Source: DYRG01 sp041161065 (lineage in GTDB: Bacteria; Pseudomonadota; Gammaproteobacteria; Beggiatoales; Beggiatoaceae). Taken from it: a stretch of DNA of 64,000 nucleotides. Shown piece after piece: positions 20,563 to 32,005 of this stretch (positions within the stretch are counted from its first letter, which is position 1; each line of letters starts with the position of its first letter). Location: contig JBEAVE010000007.1 of NCBI GenBank assembly GCA_041161065.1, positions 1 to 64,000 on the forward strand, read 5' to 3'. The notes under the pieces were generated by a model. The model was not told where the DNA came from. It made no database searches and worked only from the letters and a program-made list of their open reading frames with translations. A program made the translations under genes and the position numbers.

Positions 20563-21318
20563 TTACGGTTTTTGTAATAACCAAACATAACCCGGACAAA
20601 GCCAATACATATTATTGACTACAAATGTTGCAATTTGATGTTTAAGAGAATTGGGTTTCAACATATATTCTATTTTATATTTCTCAGGATTATTCAACAT
20701 TTTTGGTGTGAAATCGACTATTTGAAATGATTTTACTAATTTTTTCAAACCCCAATAGCTCAAGTGTTGCTCATAATAAAAATCCCCTCGTTTCATTAAC
20801 CGCAAATACAAATGTGCAAGTGGTTTAGGTATAACAGATAAGAAAGGTAAATTGTAATGAGGTTCTTGAATATTAAAACGATTGCCCGCCGCAAAATAAC
20901 AAACACCCTGAGGTTTCAAAACTCGATAAATTTCTTCCACCATTTTTTGAGCATCTGGAACGTGTTCATAAATCTGCGCACAAATCACCACATCAAAAGA
21001 ATTATCAGGAAATGTAATATTCATTGCATCGCCCACTTTGAAACTTAACTTTTCATTACTCAAAGTTTCTTCTGCATAGCTAATCGCTTTATCATCAATA
21101 TCAATACCATCAACATGTTTGAAATGTAACGACAAATAATGATCAATAATACCTGTTGAACTCCCCACATCTAAAACCGTTAATTCGGGCAATTTTTCAC
21201 TTGAGAAAAACTCTCCTAAGATTTCAACCATTGTAATCGCTTTTCTCTCACGAATTTCTTTATTATACATTGCATCTTGATGTAATTCGGAGAAATGATG
21301 TTGATAACCACGTTTCAT
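20563..21318 (-). CDS. Class I SAM-dependent methyltransferase, substrate unknown
   Basis: The 251-residue protein has the Rossmann methyltransferase core (Methyltransf_11 type). Motif I is LTVLDVGSSTGIIDHYLS, motif II is VDGIDIDDKAISYAE, and the post-core FDVVICAQIYEHVPD and VLKPQGVCYFAAGN are typical of enzymes acting on small molecules, quinones or sugars and lipids. The C-terminal half (PLAHLYLRLMKRGDFYYEQ) is amphipathic and may sit at the membrane. Its start overlaps the kdsA stop by one base, so it is co-translated with kdsA. That suggests, but does not prove, a role in LPS or surface glycan methylation. It is inserted into the otherwise conserved kdsA-eno block. Confidence 0.82.
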   Translation of the reverse strand: MKRGYQHHFSELHQDAMYNKEIRERKAITMVEILGEFFSSEKLPELTVLDVGSSTGIIDHYLSLHFKHVDGIDIDDKAISYAEETLSNEKLSFKVGDAMNITFPDNSFDVVICAQIYEHVPDAQKMVEEIYRVLKPQGVCYFAAGNRFNIQEPHYNLPFLSVIPKPLAHLYLRLMKRGDFYYEQHLSYWGLKKLVKSFQIVDFTPKMLNNPEKYKIEYMLKPNSLKHQIATFVVNNMYWLCPGYVWLLQKP

Positions 21319-22133
21319 TAGTTATTCTCTTTGATAAGATTATCAATCTTTTTGAGGATTTCTAATAAATTTTTCACTTCAGAGAGTGCGAGAGAATTTG
21401 CACCATCACTTAATGCTTTCTCGGGCGTTGGGTGAGTTTCCAGAAACAAGCCAGAAATCCCCACCGCCATTGCTGCGCGTGCTAAAACAGAAACAAATTC
21501 TCGTTGTCCACCAGAAGAAGTGCCTTGTCCGCCTGGGAGTTGCACCGAATGGGTCGCATCAAAAACTACCGGACAATTGGTTTCTCTCATAACCACTAAA
21601 GAACGCATGTCCGAAATCAAATTATTATATCCAAAGGAAAATCCGCGTTCACAAACCATAATATTTTGATTGCCAGTTGCTTTGGCTTTCTCTGAAACAT
21701 TTTTCATTTCCCAAGGCGATAAAAATTGACCTTTTTTAATATTAACCGGCAAACCCTGTTTGCATACTTTTTGAATAAAATTAGTTTGACGACACAGAAA
21801 CGCCGGCGTTTGAAAAACATCAACCACTTTTGAAACCTCATTTAATGGTGAATCTTCATGCACATCAGTCAAAATGGGTACGCCGATTTGTTGTTTTACT
21901 TTTTCTAAAATTTGTAAGCCTTTTTCTAATCCCAATCCTCGAAAACTTTGCAATGAAGAACGATTCGCCTTATCAAATGAGGATTTGTAAATAAAAGGAA
22001 TTTCTAATTCTTCGGTAATTTCTTTTAAAGTGCCTGCGGTATCTAATGCCAATTGTTCTGATTCAATGACACATGTTCCTGCAATCAAAAAAAACGGTTT
22101 TTCTAATCCAATTTCAAATCCACATATATTCAT
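21318..22133 (-). CDS. kdsA: 3-deoxy-8-phosphooctulonate synthase
   Basis: A 271-residue KdsA, which condenses arabinose 5-phosphate with phosphoenolpyruvate to give KDO 8-phosphate for the LPS core. Family motifs are visible: [12 protein letters not shown], the [12 protein letters not shown] substrate loop, [11 protein letters not shown], the KKGQFLSPW segment, [17 protein letters not shown] and [12 protein letters not shown]. The start has AAAAGGA upstream and lies only 4 bases after pyrG. Its stop is overlapped by the methyltransferase start. KdsA and LptD in one window cover the beginning and end of LPS production. Confidence 0.96.
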   Translation of the reverse strand: MNICGFEIGLEKPFFLIAGTCVIESEQLALDTAGTLKEITEELEIPFIYKSSFDKANRSSLQSFRGLGLEKGLQILEKVKQQIGVPILTDVHEDSPLNEVSKVVDVFQTPAFLCRQTNFIQKVCKQGLPVNIKKGQFLSPWEMKNVSEKAKATGNQNIMVCERGFSFGYNNLISDMRSLVVMRETNCPVVFDATHSVQLPGGQGTSSGGQREFVSVLARAAMAVGISGLFLETHPTPEKALSDGANSLALSEVKNLLEILKKIDNLIKENN

Positions 22134-22137
22134 TTTT

Positions 22138-23799
<1,662 letters not shown>

Positions 23800-23920
23800 C
23801 TAACAGATTTAGCGCATTTTCTCAATCATAAACGTAATAATTTGTCCGCTTGACGTTGTGAGCATAACGCTAGGTCTTTATACTATATCCTATTTTTCAT
23901 TTTTAATTGACGAAACAACT

Positions 23921-26554
23921 ATGACAAACCCTATCACACATTACCGCAAAGATTATCAACAACCCGATTTCTGGATTGACCAAGTTGATTTAACGTTTGA
24001 ATTAGACGAAGATAACACGCTTGTTCACAGTACATTAAGCATTAATCGCCGCGTCGATGCACCCAAAAATGCCCCCCTTATTTTGAATGGTGAAGCGATC
24101 CAACTTCAAAATATCTCTTTGAATTATAAGACTTTATCTGAAGATAGCTATCAGATCGATGTCGACACGTTAAAAATCCCAAACGTACCCGATAATTTCA
24201 TTTTACAAACCACCGTCCGTTTGCAACCCAAATTAAACACCGCATTATCAGGTTTATACACCTCTTCAAATAACTTTTGTACCCAATGTGAAGCCGAAGG
24301 TTTTAGAAGAATTACTTACTATTTAGATCGCCCCGATGTAATGGCGCGTTTCTCCACAACGATTATTGCCGATAAACAACGCTACCCCGTATTGCTTTCA
24401 AATGGAAATAGAATTGAAACCCAAGAACTAGAGAACGGCAAGCATCTCGTGAAATGGGAAGACCCCTTTTTAAAACCCAGTTATTTGTTTGCATTAGTGG
24501 CTGGAAATTTGGCTTGTCACGCGGGAGAATTTATTACAAAATCGGGTAGAAATATTCGTTTAGAAATTTGGGTTGAACCACATAACATCGACAAATGTGA
24601 ACATGCGTTAGTTTCTTTGCAAAAAGCGATGAAATGGGACGAGGAAAATTACAATTTAGAATATGATTTAGATTTGTATATGATCGTTGCCGTCAGTGAT
24701 TTCAACGCGGGTGCAATGGAAAACAAAGGATTAAACGTTTTTAATGCGAAATATGTCCTTGCAAGTCCACAAACCGCCACCGATGAGGATTATGAAAACA
24801 TTGAGGCGGTTATTGCGCATGAATATTTTCATAATTGGACGGGTAATCGCGTGACGTGTCGGGATTGGTTTCAACTGACATTAAAAGAAGGTTTAACAGT
24901 TTTTAGAGATCAACAGTTCACCGCAGATATGACTTCTCAATCTGTAAAACGTATTTTAGATGTGAATGGTTTGAGAACAGCACAGTTTGCAGAAGATGCG
25001 AGTGCAATGGCGCACCCTATTCGCCCTGAATCCTATATTCAAATGAATAACTTTTATACGACCACAGTCTATAATAAAGGTGCAGAAATCATAGGTTTAT
25101 ATCATACTTTGTTAGGAAAAGAAGGTTTTTTAAAAGGTATGAACTTATATTTCAAACGCCATGATGGACAAGCCGTTACTTGTGATGATTTTCGTCGAGC
25201 AATGGCAGATGCAAATGGTAAAGATTTAACGCAATTTGAACGTTGGTATGATCAGGCAGGAACACCCTTAATAACGGTAGAAACCGCTTATGATCAAACA
25301 AAACAAACCTTTGAATTAAATATTTCTCAAAAAGAGAACAAACAAGGATTGGTTGAACAGTGGAAACCTTGGCATATTCCTATCAAAGTAGGTTTAATAG
25401 ATTCAAACGGTCAAGACATGAATTGTCGTTTAGAAAATGAGATTGAAAAGCAAGCAAATCATATTTTAGAATTAAAGGAAGAGCAACGAACTTTTCGATT
25501 TGTCGACATTAAAGAAATGCCGATTCCATCGGTTTTAAGACATTTCTCCGCGCCGGTGAAATTACAAATCCATCGTCGTCGAGAAGATTTAGCATTTCTA
25601 ATGGCGTATGATAGTGATGCGTTTAATCGTTGGGACGCGGCGCAAACACTTGCACAAGAAATCCTTTTGAATTTAGCAGAGCATTATCAAGCGGGAGAAA
25701 CATTACGTTTAGATGCGGTATTTGTAAAGAGTTTTGGTGAAATATTACATGATGATCGTTTAGATGGTTCAATTCGTGCAATGATGTTAGATTTGCCAGA
25801 GGAACGTTTGTTAGCACAATCGCAACCGATTGCAGATTACCAAGCCCTTTATTTTGCTAGGGAATTTGTGCGCTGCACGATTGCAGAACATTTTGAAACT
25901 GATTTGAGAAACCTGTATTATGCGCAAATGATGCCGACTTATTACAACGACAAAGCATCGGTTGCAAAACGGCGTTTGAAAAAGCGCGCATTGCAATATT
26001 TGACCGCGCTCTCAAATCCAAACGTTACGGCATTGGCATTGCATCAATTTGAAACAGCGCAAAACATGACCGATGCACAAATGGCATTAGAATGTTTAGT
26101 TGAAATCGGTGGAACAGCCAGCGAAAAAGCCTTGCAAGCATTTTATAACAAATGGCAGCACGATCCGTTAGTTTTGGATAAATGGTTTGTCTTTCAAGCG
26201 CAATCAAAAGCAACTGAAACATTTGAAAAAGTGCAATCGCTGGTAAAACACCCCGATTTTAATTTGAGAAACCCCAATCGCGTTCGATCATTGCTTGCAA
26301 CCTTTGGCAGAAATGTTGTGAGATTTCACGATGCAACGGGAAAAACCTATCAATTTTTAGTGGATCAAGTGTTAGCATTAGATGAAATAAATCCTCAAAT
26401 TGCTGCCCGTTTGGCTTCCCATTTTAATAATTGGCGAAAATTAGATGAACATCGTCAAACATTAATTGAGAAACAATTGCAGCGAATGTATCAACAATCT
26501 CATTTGTCGAATGATGTCCGAGAGATTGTGCAACACAACTTAATAAAACATTAA
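23921..26554 (+). CDS. pepN: Aminopeptidase N
   Basis: The 877-residue protein is close in size to E. coli PepN (870). It has the exopeptidase motif GAMEN, the zinc site HEYFHNW (HEXXH) with the third ligand Glu about 18 residues on in TLKEGLT, and the catalytic Tyr in NNFYTTTVYNKGAE. C-terminal helical repeats follow. It trims N-terminal residues from peptides in the cytoplasm. The start at 23921 gives MTNPITHYRKDYQQPDF, matching the known PepN N-terminus. An upstream in-frame GTG at 23858 would add 21 residues that look unrelated. It precedes the CHASE kinase by 32 bases but is probably not functionally linked to it. Confidence 0.96.
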   Translation: MTNPITHYRKDYQQPDFWIDQVDLTFELDEDNTLVHSTLSINRRVDAPKNAPLILNGEAIQLQNISLNYKTLSEDSYQIDVDTLKIPNVPDNFILQTTVRLQPKLNTALSGLYTSSNNFCTQCEAEGFRRITYYLDRPDVMARFSTTIIADKQRYPVLLSNGNRIETQELENGKHLVKWEDPFLKPSYLFALVAGNLACHAGEFITKSGRNIRLEIWVEPHNIDKCEHALVSLQKAMKWDEENYNLEYDLDLYMIVAVSDFNAGAMENKGLNVFNAKYVLASPQTATDEDYENIEAVIAHEYFHNWTGNRVTCRDWFQLTLKEGLTVFRDQQFTADMTSQSVKRILDVNGLRTAQFAEDASAMAHPIRPESYIQMNNFYTTTVYNKGAEIIGLYHTLLGKEGFLKGMNLYFKRHDGQAVTCDDFRRAMADANGKDLTQFERWYDQAGTPLITVETAYDQTKQTFELNISQKENKQGLVEQWKPWHIPIKVGLIDSNGQDMNCRLENEIEKQANHILELKEEQRTFRFVDIKEMPIPSVLRHFSAPVKLQIHRRREDLAFLMAYDSDAFNRWDAAQTLAQEILLNLAEHYQAGETLRLDAVFVKSFGEILHDDRLDGSIRAMMLDLPEERLLAQSQPIADYQALYFAREFVRCTIAEHFETDLRNLYYAQMMPTYYNDKASVAKRRLKKRALQYLTALSNPNVTALALHQFETAQNMTDAQMALECLVEIGGTASEKALQAFYNKWQHDPLVLDKWFVFQAQSKATETFEKVQSLVKHPDFNLRNPNRVRSLLATFGRNVVRFHDATGKTYQFLVDQVLALDEINPQIAARLASHFNNWRKLDEHRQTLIEKQLQRMYQQSHLSNDVREIVQHNLIKH

Positions 26555-26586
26555 AATAAAAACACTAAAGGAGGATTTCATACCTT

Positions 26587-28500
26587 ATGGCATTTTCTCA
26601 AAATAAGGTAACTACTCAACTAAAAAATTGGGTAGCATCAAAATGGTTAAGTTATTTCCCTCTAATTTTAACTGTTATCGTTGGAATAGCGGTTTCTATG
26701 CTTTTGTTTTGGGTGGTTGGAGATTGGGAGCAAAATCAGAGAGAAATTAATTTCAAACGTGATGCCCAAGATCGAGTAATTGCCGTTGAAAGAACCCTTA
26801 AAAATAAATTGAAAATCTTGAAATCTATCGAAGGCTTTTTTCAAGCAACTGTAGAAATCGGAAGAGGAGAGTATCGTCTTTTTGTCAGCAACTTTTTAGA
26901 TTCTGAATTGGGATTGCAAGCCTTAGATTGGATTCCGCGTGTTCCTAATGATATGAAAGACGAATTTCAAATGAGAGCAACAAACTCTTTACCTAAATAT
27001 TTACCTGACTTTCAAATCAGTGAAATCGATGAGAATAAAGAGTTACAACCTGTTAAACATAACAACGATCATTTTCCTACTTATTTTTTAGAACCCTTTG
27101 ATAGTAATGAAAATATTTTAGGTTTAGATTTAGCGGCTATTCCTGAATTTTCAGAAATCATTAATAAAGCTCGAAGCAGTGGACAAACATTGGTTGTTCC
27201 TCACGCAACATTGGGATTGCCAGATATGGGACAACACGGTATGTTTGTATTTCACCCAGTGTATTATCTAGATATGCCAACAGAAACCATTGAACAACGT
27301 TACGCGGCGTTGCGGGGTTTTGTGGTGGGGGTATTTCATATTGGTAATATTATTCTTGATGCAATGTCGGCATTAGAACCGCGCCCGATTGATTTGAAAA
27401 TTTATGATGTAACTGATGAAGAAACCCCGCATTTTATTTATTTCCACCCTGGCTTATCTGATAAAGAAACAATTGCGATTGATAATGTTGAAGATTTCAT
27501 TGAGGAAAATGGTATTTTTAGTAAGAAATTTTCTTTTGCAGGACGGGTAGGAATGGTGGTTTGTATGCCGTCGCCCGGATTTGGTATTACAAGTCGGGGT
27601 TGGCAATCGTGGAGCGTGTTATTTTTGGGTTTGTTAGCAACGGCTTTGCTCACGCTTTATTTTCATGCAGCTATGACACAGGCTTATTTCAATTTCAAAG
27701 AACAAGAACGCCAACGAGTTGAGCATGAATTGAGGAAACAAGTCGAGGAACGCACCCGAGATTTACAATTAGCAAAAGAACAAGCCGAGCAAGCTAATCA
27801 AGCCCAATCAAAGTTTCTTGCAAATATGTCTCACGAATTAAGAACCCCTTTGAATGCAATTATTGGTTACAGTGCATTAATGTTAGAAGAAGCAGAAGAA
27901 AATGAGGAAGATTATTTATTAAAAGATTTGGGAAGAATTCATTCATCGGGTGAGTATTTATTATCTTTAATTAATGATGTACTTGATTTGTCAAAAATTA
28001 AAGCAGGTAAAATAGATTTTCATTACGAAAATTGCGATATTCCTAAATTATTAAAAGGTGTACAAGATGTTGCTGTGCCTTTAATGAAAAAAAATAACAA
28101 TTTATTTCAAGCGCATTATGAATATCGAATTAAAAGCATTGAAATAGATGTTTTGAGATTGCGACAAGTTTTATTTAATTTATTGAGCAACGCTGCCAAA
28201 TTTACCCATCACGGTTCGGTTAAACTAGAAACCTTTGATGTTGAAGAACAAGGGCACGAATGGATTGTTTTTAAGGTAACGGATACGGGTAAAGGTATGA
28301 CGGCTGAAGAAATGAGCAAAATCTTTAATGAATTTGAGCAAGCGAATATCAAAATTGCACACAGTTATGGAGGAACTGGCTTAGGTTTAAGTATTAGTCG
28401 GTATTTCTGTCGTCTAATGGGTGGCGATATTAGAGTAGAAAGCGAAATCGGTAAAGGCTCTGTTTTTAGCGTATATTTGCCGCCCAAACGGTTCAAATAA
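26587..28500 (+). CDS. CHASE-domain sensor histidine kinase
   Basis: The 637-residue kinase has a membrane helix at about 20-45. A periplasmic CHASE-type domain follows to about 330 ([20 protein letters not shown], then LDWIPRVP and [18 protein letters not shown], characteristic of CHASE). A second membrane helix lies at about 340-360 and a coiled coil at about 375-400. HisKA ([18 protein letters not shown]) and HATPase ([23 protein letters not shown]) complete it. It has no receiver, so a separate response regulator is needed. A GGAGG ribosome site lies about 12 bases upstream of the ATG. Its stop almost meets the convergent amidase (one base between). The ligand is not known; CHASE domains bind small organic molecules in characterised members. 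Confidence 0.88.
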   Translation: MAFSQNKVTTQLKNWVASKWLSYFPLILTVIVGIAVSMLLFWVVGDWEQNQREINFKRDAQDRVIAVERTLKNKLKILKSIEGFFQATVEIGRGEYRLFVSNFLDSELGLQALDWIPRVPNDMKDEFQMRATNSLPKYLPDFQISEIDENKELQPVKHNNDHFPTYFLEPFDSNENILGLDLAAIPEFSEIINKARSSGQTLVVPHATLGLPDMGQHGMFVFHPVYYLDMPTETIEQRYAALRGFVVGVFHIGNIILDAMSALEPRPIDLKIYDVTDEETPHFIYFHPGLSDKETIAIDNVEDFIEENGIFSKKFSFAGRVGMVVCMPSPGFGITSRGWQSWSVLFLGLLATALLTLYFHAAMTQAYFNFKEQERQRVEHELRKQVEERTRDLQLAKEQAEQANQAQSKFLANMSHELRTPLNAIIGYSALMLEEAEENEEDYLLKDLGRIHSSGEYLLSLINDVLDLSKIKAGKIDFHYENCDIPKLLKGVQDVAVPLMKKNNNLFQAHYEYRIKSIEIDVLRLRQVLFNLLSNAAKFTHHGSVKLETFDVEEQGHEWIVFKVTDTGKGMTAEEMSKIFNEFEQANIKIAHSYGGTGLGLSISRYFCRLMGGDIRVESEIGKGSVFSVYLPPKRFK

Positions 28501-28501
28501 A

Positions 28502-29668
28502 TTAAGGTTTCACCAATGCGTGTTGTGACAAATAATTTTGAATTCCCTTAAAGATTGCAACTGCGAGTTGTCGGCGGTAATTTGGGTCGTTTAATTTTTG
28601 TTCATCGCTACGATTAGACAGAAACCCCGTTTCAATTAAAATAGAGGGAACATCGGGGGATTTCAACACTAAGAAAGCTGCCTGTTGTACATCTTGATGA
28701 ACTAATGTAGTTGTGCCGCTTAAAGAACTTAAAACCTGTTGGGCTAATTTGCTCGATAATTCTAATGTGCCCGTTTGAGATAAATCCAATAAAATAGATG
28801 CTAACACGTCGTCTTTGTCGCTCAAACTCACGCCGCCAATTAAATCTGCGGAATTTTCCTTTTCTGCCAACCACTTAGCTGCTTCCGAACTCGCCCCTTT
28901 TGGCGATAACATATACACTGATGCGCCATGTACTTGATTACTCTCACGATTTGAATCCGCATGAATTGAAACAAACACATCGGCTTGGGCTTGTCGAGCT
29001 CGATCCAAACGCTCCCGCAATCGCAAAAACTCATCTTTTTCTCGAGTCATGACGGCTTTTAATGCGTTGTTTTTATTGATTAAATATTTCAATTCTTGGG
29101 CGATTGCAAGGGCGATATTTTTTTCATGCGCGCCTTTCACGCCGACCGTTCCGGAATCCATGCCGCCGTGTCCGGCATCGATGGCGATCACAAATTCTCG
29201 ACCTTTTGGGGTGAATTTTGAAATGGGTGGCGGTGGAACGGTTTCTGGTTTTTTTTGAGGTAAATCAACAGGTTTTGATTCAACAATTGGGGTGGCGTTA
29301 TTTAGTGTGATCACCAAACGGGGTTGATTTTGCGTGGTTAGCCAAAAAGCCTGCGGAGTTGCGGGACGCGCCATATCCAATACAATTCGAAAATGATTTT
29401 GATGATCGCCAACGCGCATCTGTTTGATCCATAAAGTATTTGGCGGAGAAATAGGGCTTAAATTCGTATTGGTATTCAGCAAATCGACGACAATTCGTGA
29501 CGGATTTGACAGCGAAAACAATCTAAACGTCGTGCGTTCATTCAAATCAATGCTTAATTGCGGCATTTGATCGGCGGATTGCAACCATCGCCAATTTGTC
29601 ACGGTGGCGGCAAAAATCGGTGCATTAATACAAAGCAAAATGCCCATTAAAAATAGTTTAAGATGCAA
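28502..29668 (-). CDS. N-acetylmuramoyl-L-alanine amidase (AmiC-like)
   Basis: A 388-residue exported amidase with a Sec signal (MHLKLFLMGILLCINAPIFA). It has an AMIN domain (about 22-130, RIVVDLLNTN and FRIVLDMARP) that binds peptidoglycan and directs the enzyme to the septum, and a Pro-rich linker. The Amidase_3 domain (about 160-380) holds the zinc-binding motifs AIDAGHGGMDSG, the Glu of HEKNIA and the SIHADSN His, with a late catalytic Glu in ILIETGFLSN. It cleaves the stem peptide from MurNAc during cell separation. Length and order match AmiB/AmiC. The insert ASSEAAKWLAEKEN is the usual regulatory helix region that needs an EnvC/NlpD-type activator. Confidence 0.92.
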   Translation of the reverse strand: MHLKLFLMGILLCINAPIFAATVTNWRWLQSADQMPQLSIDLNERTTFRLFSLSNPSRIVVDLLNTNTNLSPISPPNTLWIKQMRVGDHQNHFRIVLDMARPATPQAFWLTTQNQPRLVITLNNATPIVESKPVDLPQKKPETVPPPPISKFTPKGREFVIAIDAGHGGMDSGTVGVKGAHEKNIALAIAQELKYLINKNNALKAVMTREKDEFLRLRERLDRARQAQADVFVSIHADSNRESNQVHGASVYMLSPKGASSEAAKWLAEKENSADLIGGVSLSDKDDVLASILLDLSQTGTLELSSKLAQQVLSSLSGTTTLVHQDVQQAAFLVLKSPDVPSILIETGFLSNRSDEQKLNDPNYRRQLAVAIFKGIQNYLSQHALVKP

Positions 29669-29782
29669 ACCAGTTTCTCTCTTTTATTAGGGTAGGAAAG
29701 TATAACATACTATTTTTTGGTAGTGATATAAAGATGGGTGATATAATGTAAGAATTTAGAGAAAAAGTAGAGGAGAAAAGAA

Positions 29783-29981
29783 ATGAGATGTCGTTATTGT
29801 AACAGTTTAGAAGTAGTGAAAAATGGCTCAACGGGTTGCTGGCAAACAAAAATACAAATGTAAAGAGTGCAAGCGTCAATTTGTGCAGAACCCAAAATCC
29901 AATAAAATATCAGAGGAAACCAAACAATTAATTGATAAACTCTTGTTAGAGAAAATGGTAGTGATTAAATTGAGATGTTAG
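29783..29981 (+). pseudogene. Truncated IS1-family transposase N-terminal fragment
   Basis: The first frame starts MRCRYCNSLEVVKNG, a zinc-ribbon start typical of IS1-family InsA-like proteins. It runs out of frame; the continuation (MAQRVAGKQKYKCKECKRQF from 29823) is in another frame. It matches the copy at 62206-62979 almost residue for residue, including the same frame break, then ends after about 50 residues in unrelated sequence. It has lost the whole catalytic part. Confidence 0.75.
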
Positions 29982-30051
29982 TTAAATCTATAATCTACTG
30001 AAAATAAACACAAAATATGAAAAATCATCTCTTGTTTTTGATCACTATCCC
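29957..30051. repeat. MITE-like element with IS1-type ends
   Basis: A 95-base AT-rich segment with imperfect terminal inverted repeats: GGTAGTGATTAAATTGAGATG on the left and the complement of GGATAGTGATCAAAAACAAG with GAGATG on the right. The ends match the right end of the IS1-family copy at 62193 (GGTAGTGATCAAATTAAGATG). It has no coding capacity. It may be a small non-autonomous derivative, or what remains after deletion of the IS interior. Confidence 0.5.
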
Positions 30052-30092
30052 GTATTGATGTTGAGGTAATTCAATATCAATACGGGTAGTGA
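30044..30092. terminator. Strong palindrome downstream of pntB
   Basis: Arms CACTATCCCGTATTGAT and ATCAATACGGGTAGTG pair over 16 bases with one bulged T around a 16-base loop, just after the pntB stop. It could terminate the pnt transcript, but there is no T tract after it on the minus strand. The outer part (GGGTAGTG) resembles the IS1-family end next to it, so it may instead be an IS-derived junction. Confidence 0.5.
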
Positions 30093-30099
30093 AAGGAAA

Positions 30100-31710
30100 C
30101 TAACTATCTAAGGATTTCACGCCAGAAATGAGTTCGGCGACCATTTTTTGACCATCACCGTAGAGCATTCGGGTATTGTCAGCATAGAACAAATGATTTT
30201 CTACACCAGAGAAACCTGCACCTTTTCCACGTTTGATGACAATCACATTTTTGGCTTTGTCCGCATCTAAAATCGGCATGCCATAAATCGGACTGCTCTT
30301 ATCAATTCTAGCAACCGGATTTACCACGTCATTTGCTCCAATAATTAAAGCAACATCCGCTTGAGGAAACTCCGCGTTGATTTCTTCTAAATCAAAAATC
30401 AAATCGTAAGGAACACCCGCTTCCGCTAATAAAACATTCATGTGACCGGGCATCCGTCCCGCAACAGGGTGAATCGCAAATTTAACCGTAACGCCATGAT
30501 CCATAAGTTGTTTTGTAAGTTCCCAAACTTTGTGCTGCGCTTGGGCAACCGCCATGCCATATCCGGGCACGATAATCACTTTCGCCGCATACGCCATCAT
30601 CACCGCCACGTCGGGCGCATCAATGGGTTTCATGCTGCCCGTGACTTCAGTGGAACTTTCAACCGGTGCACTACCAAATCCACTAAATAAAACATTTGAT
30701 AATGAACGGTTCATTGCTTTCGCCATTAACTGGGTTAACAGCGTCCCCGCAGAACCCACCACTGTTCCCGCGATAATCATTGCTGGATTACCGAGTACAA
30801 ATCCTTCAAAAGCCACCGCCAAACCCGTTAAAGCATTATAAAGTGAAATCACCACTGGCATATCTGCACCACCAATTGGCAAAGTCATTAAAACCCCAAA
30901 TCCTAACGCTAATGCAAAGAAAAATAACAGCGTAAATCCACTCAATTCATTACCTTGTTGAATAATAGCAAAAGTGAGCAACAATAATGCGCTTAAAACC
31001 CCAAAAGCGATTTGTGGGTGATGATCAAATAAACCCGTATTTTTAACTAACGTTTGTAATCTTGAAATGGGTTTTAAGTAATCTGGCAAAGTATAGTTGC
31101 TCAATGCAGCACTTAACATAATGAGGATTAACAGTAATGCAAATAAAACCGCAAATCCTGTAATCGAAATACCGCTGCCTTGTAAAATAATGACCAAACC
31201 CAACATTAAGGTCGCTCCTAATACCCCAAAGTTGATTTTTTGCTGTCCCTCAAAAACAAAAGATTTCTTCATTAATTCTTGCAATTTTGCAAACGCAATT
31301 AAAGAACCCGATAAAGAAACTGCTCCAATAATTGCTCCGATCACTGCTAAGGTTAAAGCCGTTGATCCCATGGCGTGTTTTGGGCTAATTTTGAGCAATT
31401 CAACCGCCGCAATTGCCGCCGCTGCTCCACCGCCCATTCCGTTGTAAAGCGCGATCATTTGCGGCATATCGGTCATTGCAACCTTTTTTGCAGAAATGTA
31501 CGCCACCGCTGAACCCATCCCAACCGCTAAAACCATTAAAACGTAATTATTCATTTCTGGTTTGAAGAACGTTGCAATGGTTGCGACCAACATTCCCGCG
31601 CCCGCCCACATAATCCCTTTGCGTGCAGTAACGGGAGAACTCATTTTCTTTAAGCCTAAAATGAACAACACCGCCGCCGCAAAATAACTGGTACTAATGA
31701 GGAATTCCAT
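30100..31710 (-). CDS. pntB: NAD(P) transhydrogenase subunit beta
   Basis: The 536-residue membrane protein holds the proton channel (dII) and the NADP(H)-binding domain (dIII) of transhydrogenase, which moves hydride between NADH and NADP using the proton gradient. The dIII motifs VIIVPGYGMAVAQAQ, FAIHPVAGRMPGHMNVLL and IVIKRGKGAGFSG are intact, as is IGGADMPVVISLYNA in dII. It is about 70 residues longer than E. coli PntB (462). The extra length is an internal repeat: residues about 156-200 (QQKINFGVLGATLMLGL) resemble 231-275 (HPQIAFGVLSALLLLTF), so a membrane hairpin has been duplicated. Its start overlaps the pntAb stop by one base. Confidence 0.95.
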   Translation of the reverse strand: MEFLISTSYFAAAVLFILGLKKMSSPVTARKGIMWAGAGMLVATIATFFKPEMNNYVLMVLAVGMGSAVAYISAKKVAMTDMPQMIALYNGMGGGAAAAIAAVELLKISPKHAMGSTALTLAVIGAIIGAVSLSGSLIAFAKLQELMKKSFVFEGQQKINFGVLGATLMLGLVIILQGSGISITGFAVLFALLLILIMLSAALSNYTLPDYLKPISRLQTLVKNTGLFDHHPQIAFGVLSALLLLTFAIIQQGNELSGFTLLFFFALALGFGVLMTLPIGGADMPVVISLYNALTGLAVAFEGFVLGNPAMIIAGTVVGSAGTLLTQLMAKAMNRSLSNVLFSGFGSAPVESSTEVTGSMKPIDAPDVAVMMAYAAKVIIVPGYGMAVAQAQHKVWELTKQLMDHGVTVKFAIHPVAGRMPGHMNVLLAEAGVPYDLIFDLEEINAEFPQADVALIIGANDVVNPVARIDKSSPIYGMPILDADKAKNVIVIKRGKGAGFSGVENHLFYADNTRMLYGDGQKMVAELISGVKSLDS

Positions 31711-32000
31711 TATTTACCTCCTTTGCTACTTTTGAACATTTCTAACATTCTTTCGGTAACGACATAACCGCCGACCGCATTTCCAGCTCCTAACACAACG
31801 CCTAAGAAACCAATCAATTGTTCTAATCCTGTTTCGGCATGGGCTAATGCAATCATTGCTCCGATTAAAACAATCCCGTGAACAAAGTTAGAACCGGACA
31901 TTAAGGGGGTATGTAAAATAACGGGGACTTTTGAAATGATTTCATATCCCGTAAAACCCGCCAACATAAAAATATATAATGCAATAAATCCTTCAATCAT
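31710..32000 (-). CDS. pntAb: NAD(P) transhydrogenase subunit alpha part 2 (membrane)
   Basis: A 96-residue protein with three membrane helices corresponding to the C-terminal membrane part of E. coli PntA. Family motifs are YIFMLAGFTGYEIISKVP, TPLMSGSNFVHGIVLIGA and GAGNAVGGYVVTERML. In this split arrangement the alpha chain is two proteins, as in Rhodospirillum-type enzymes. It sits between pntAa (5 bases away) and pntB (one-base overlap), so all three are made from one message. Confidence 0.95.
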   Translation of the reverse strand: MIEGFIALYIFMLAGFTGYEIISKVPVILHTPLMSGSNFVHGIVLIGAMIALAHAETGLEQLIGFLGVVLGAGNAVGGYVVTERMLEMFKSSKGGK

Positions 32001-32005
32001 TTTCT

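Larger units (their letters stand above)
29719..30051 (+). mobile_element. IS1-family remnant (deletion derivative)
   Basis: The region begins with GGTAGTGATATAAAGATGGG and ends with TTTGATCACTATCC. These resemble the two ends of the larger IS1-family copy at 62193-63043 (GGTAGTGGTG left end on its own strand, TTTGATCACTACC right end). The interior holds only the first part of the transposase, then jumps to the right-end region. It is a nonfunctional internal deletion lying between amidase and pntB. No target duplication was recognised. Confidence 0.7.
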
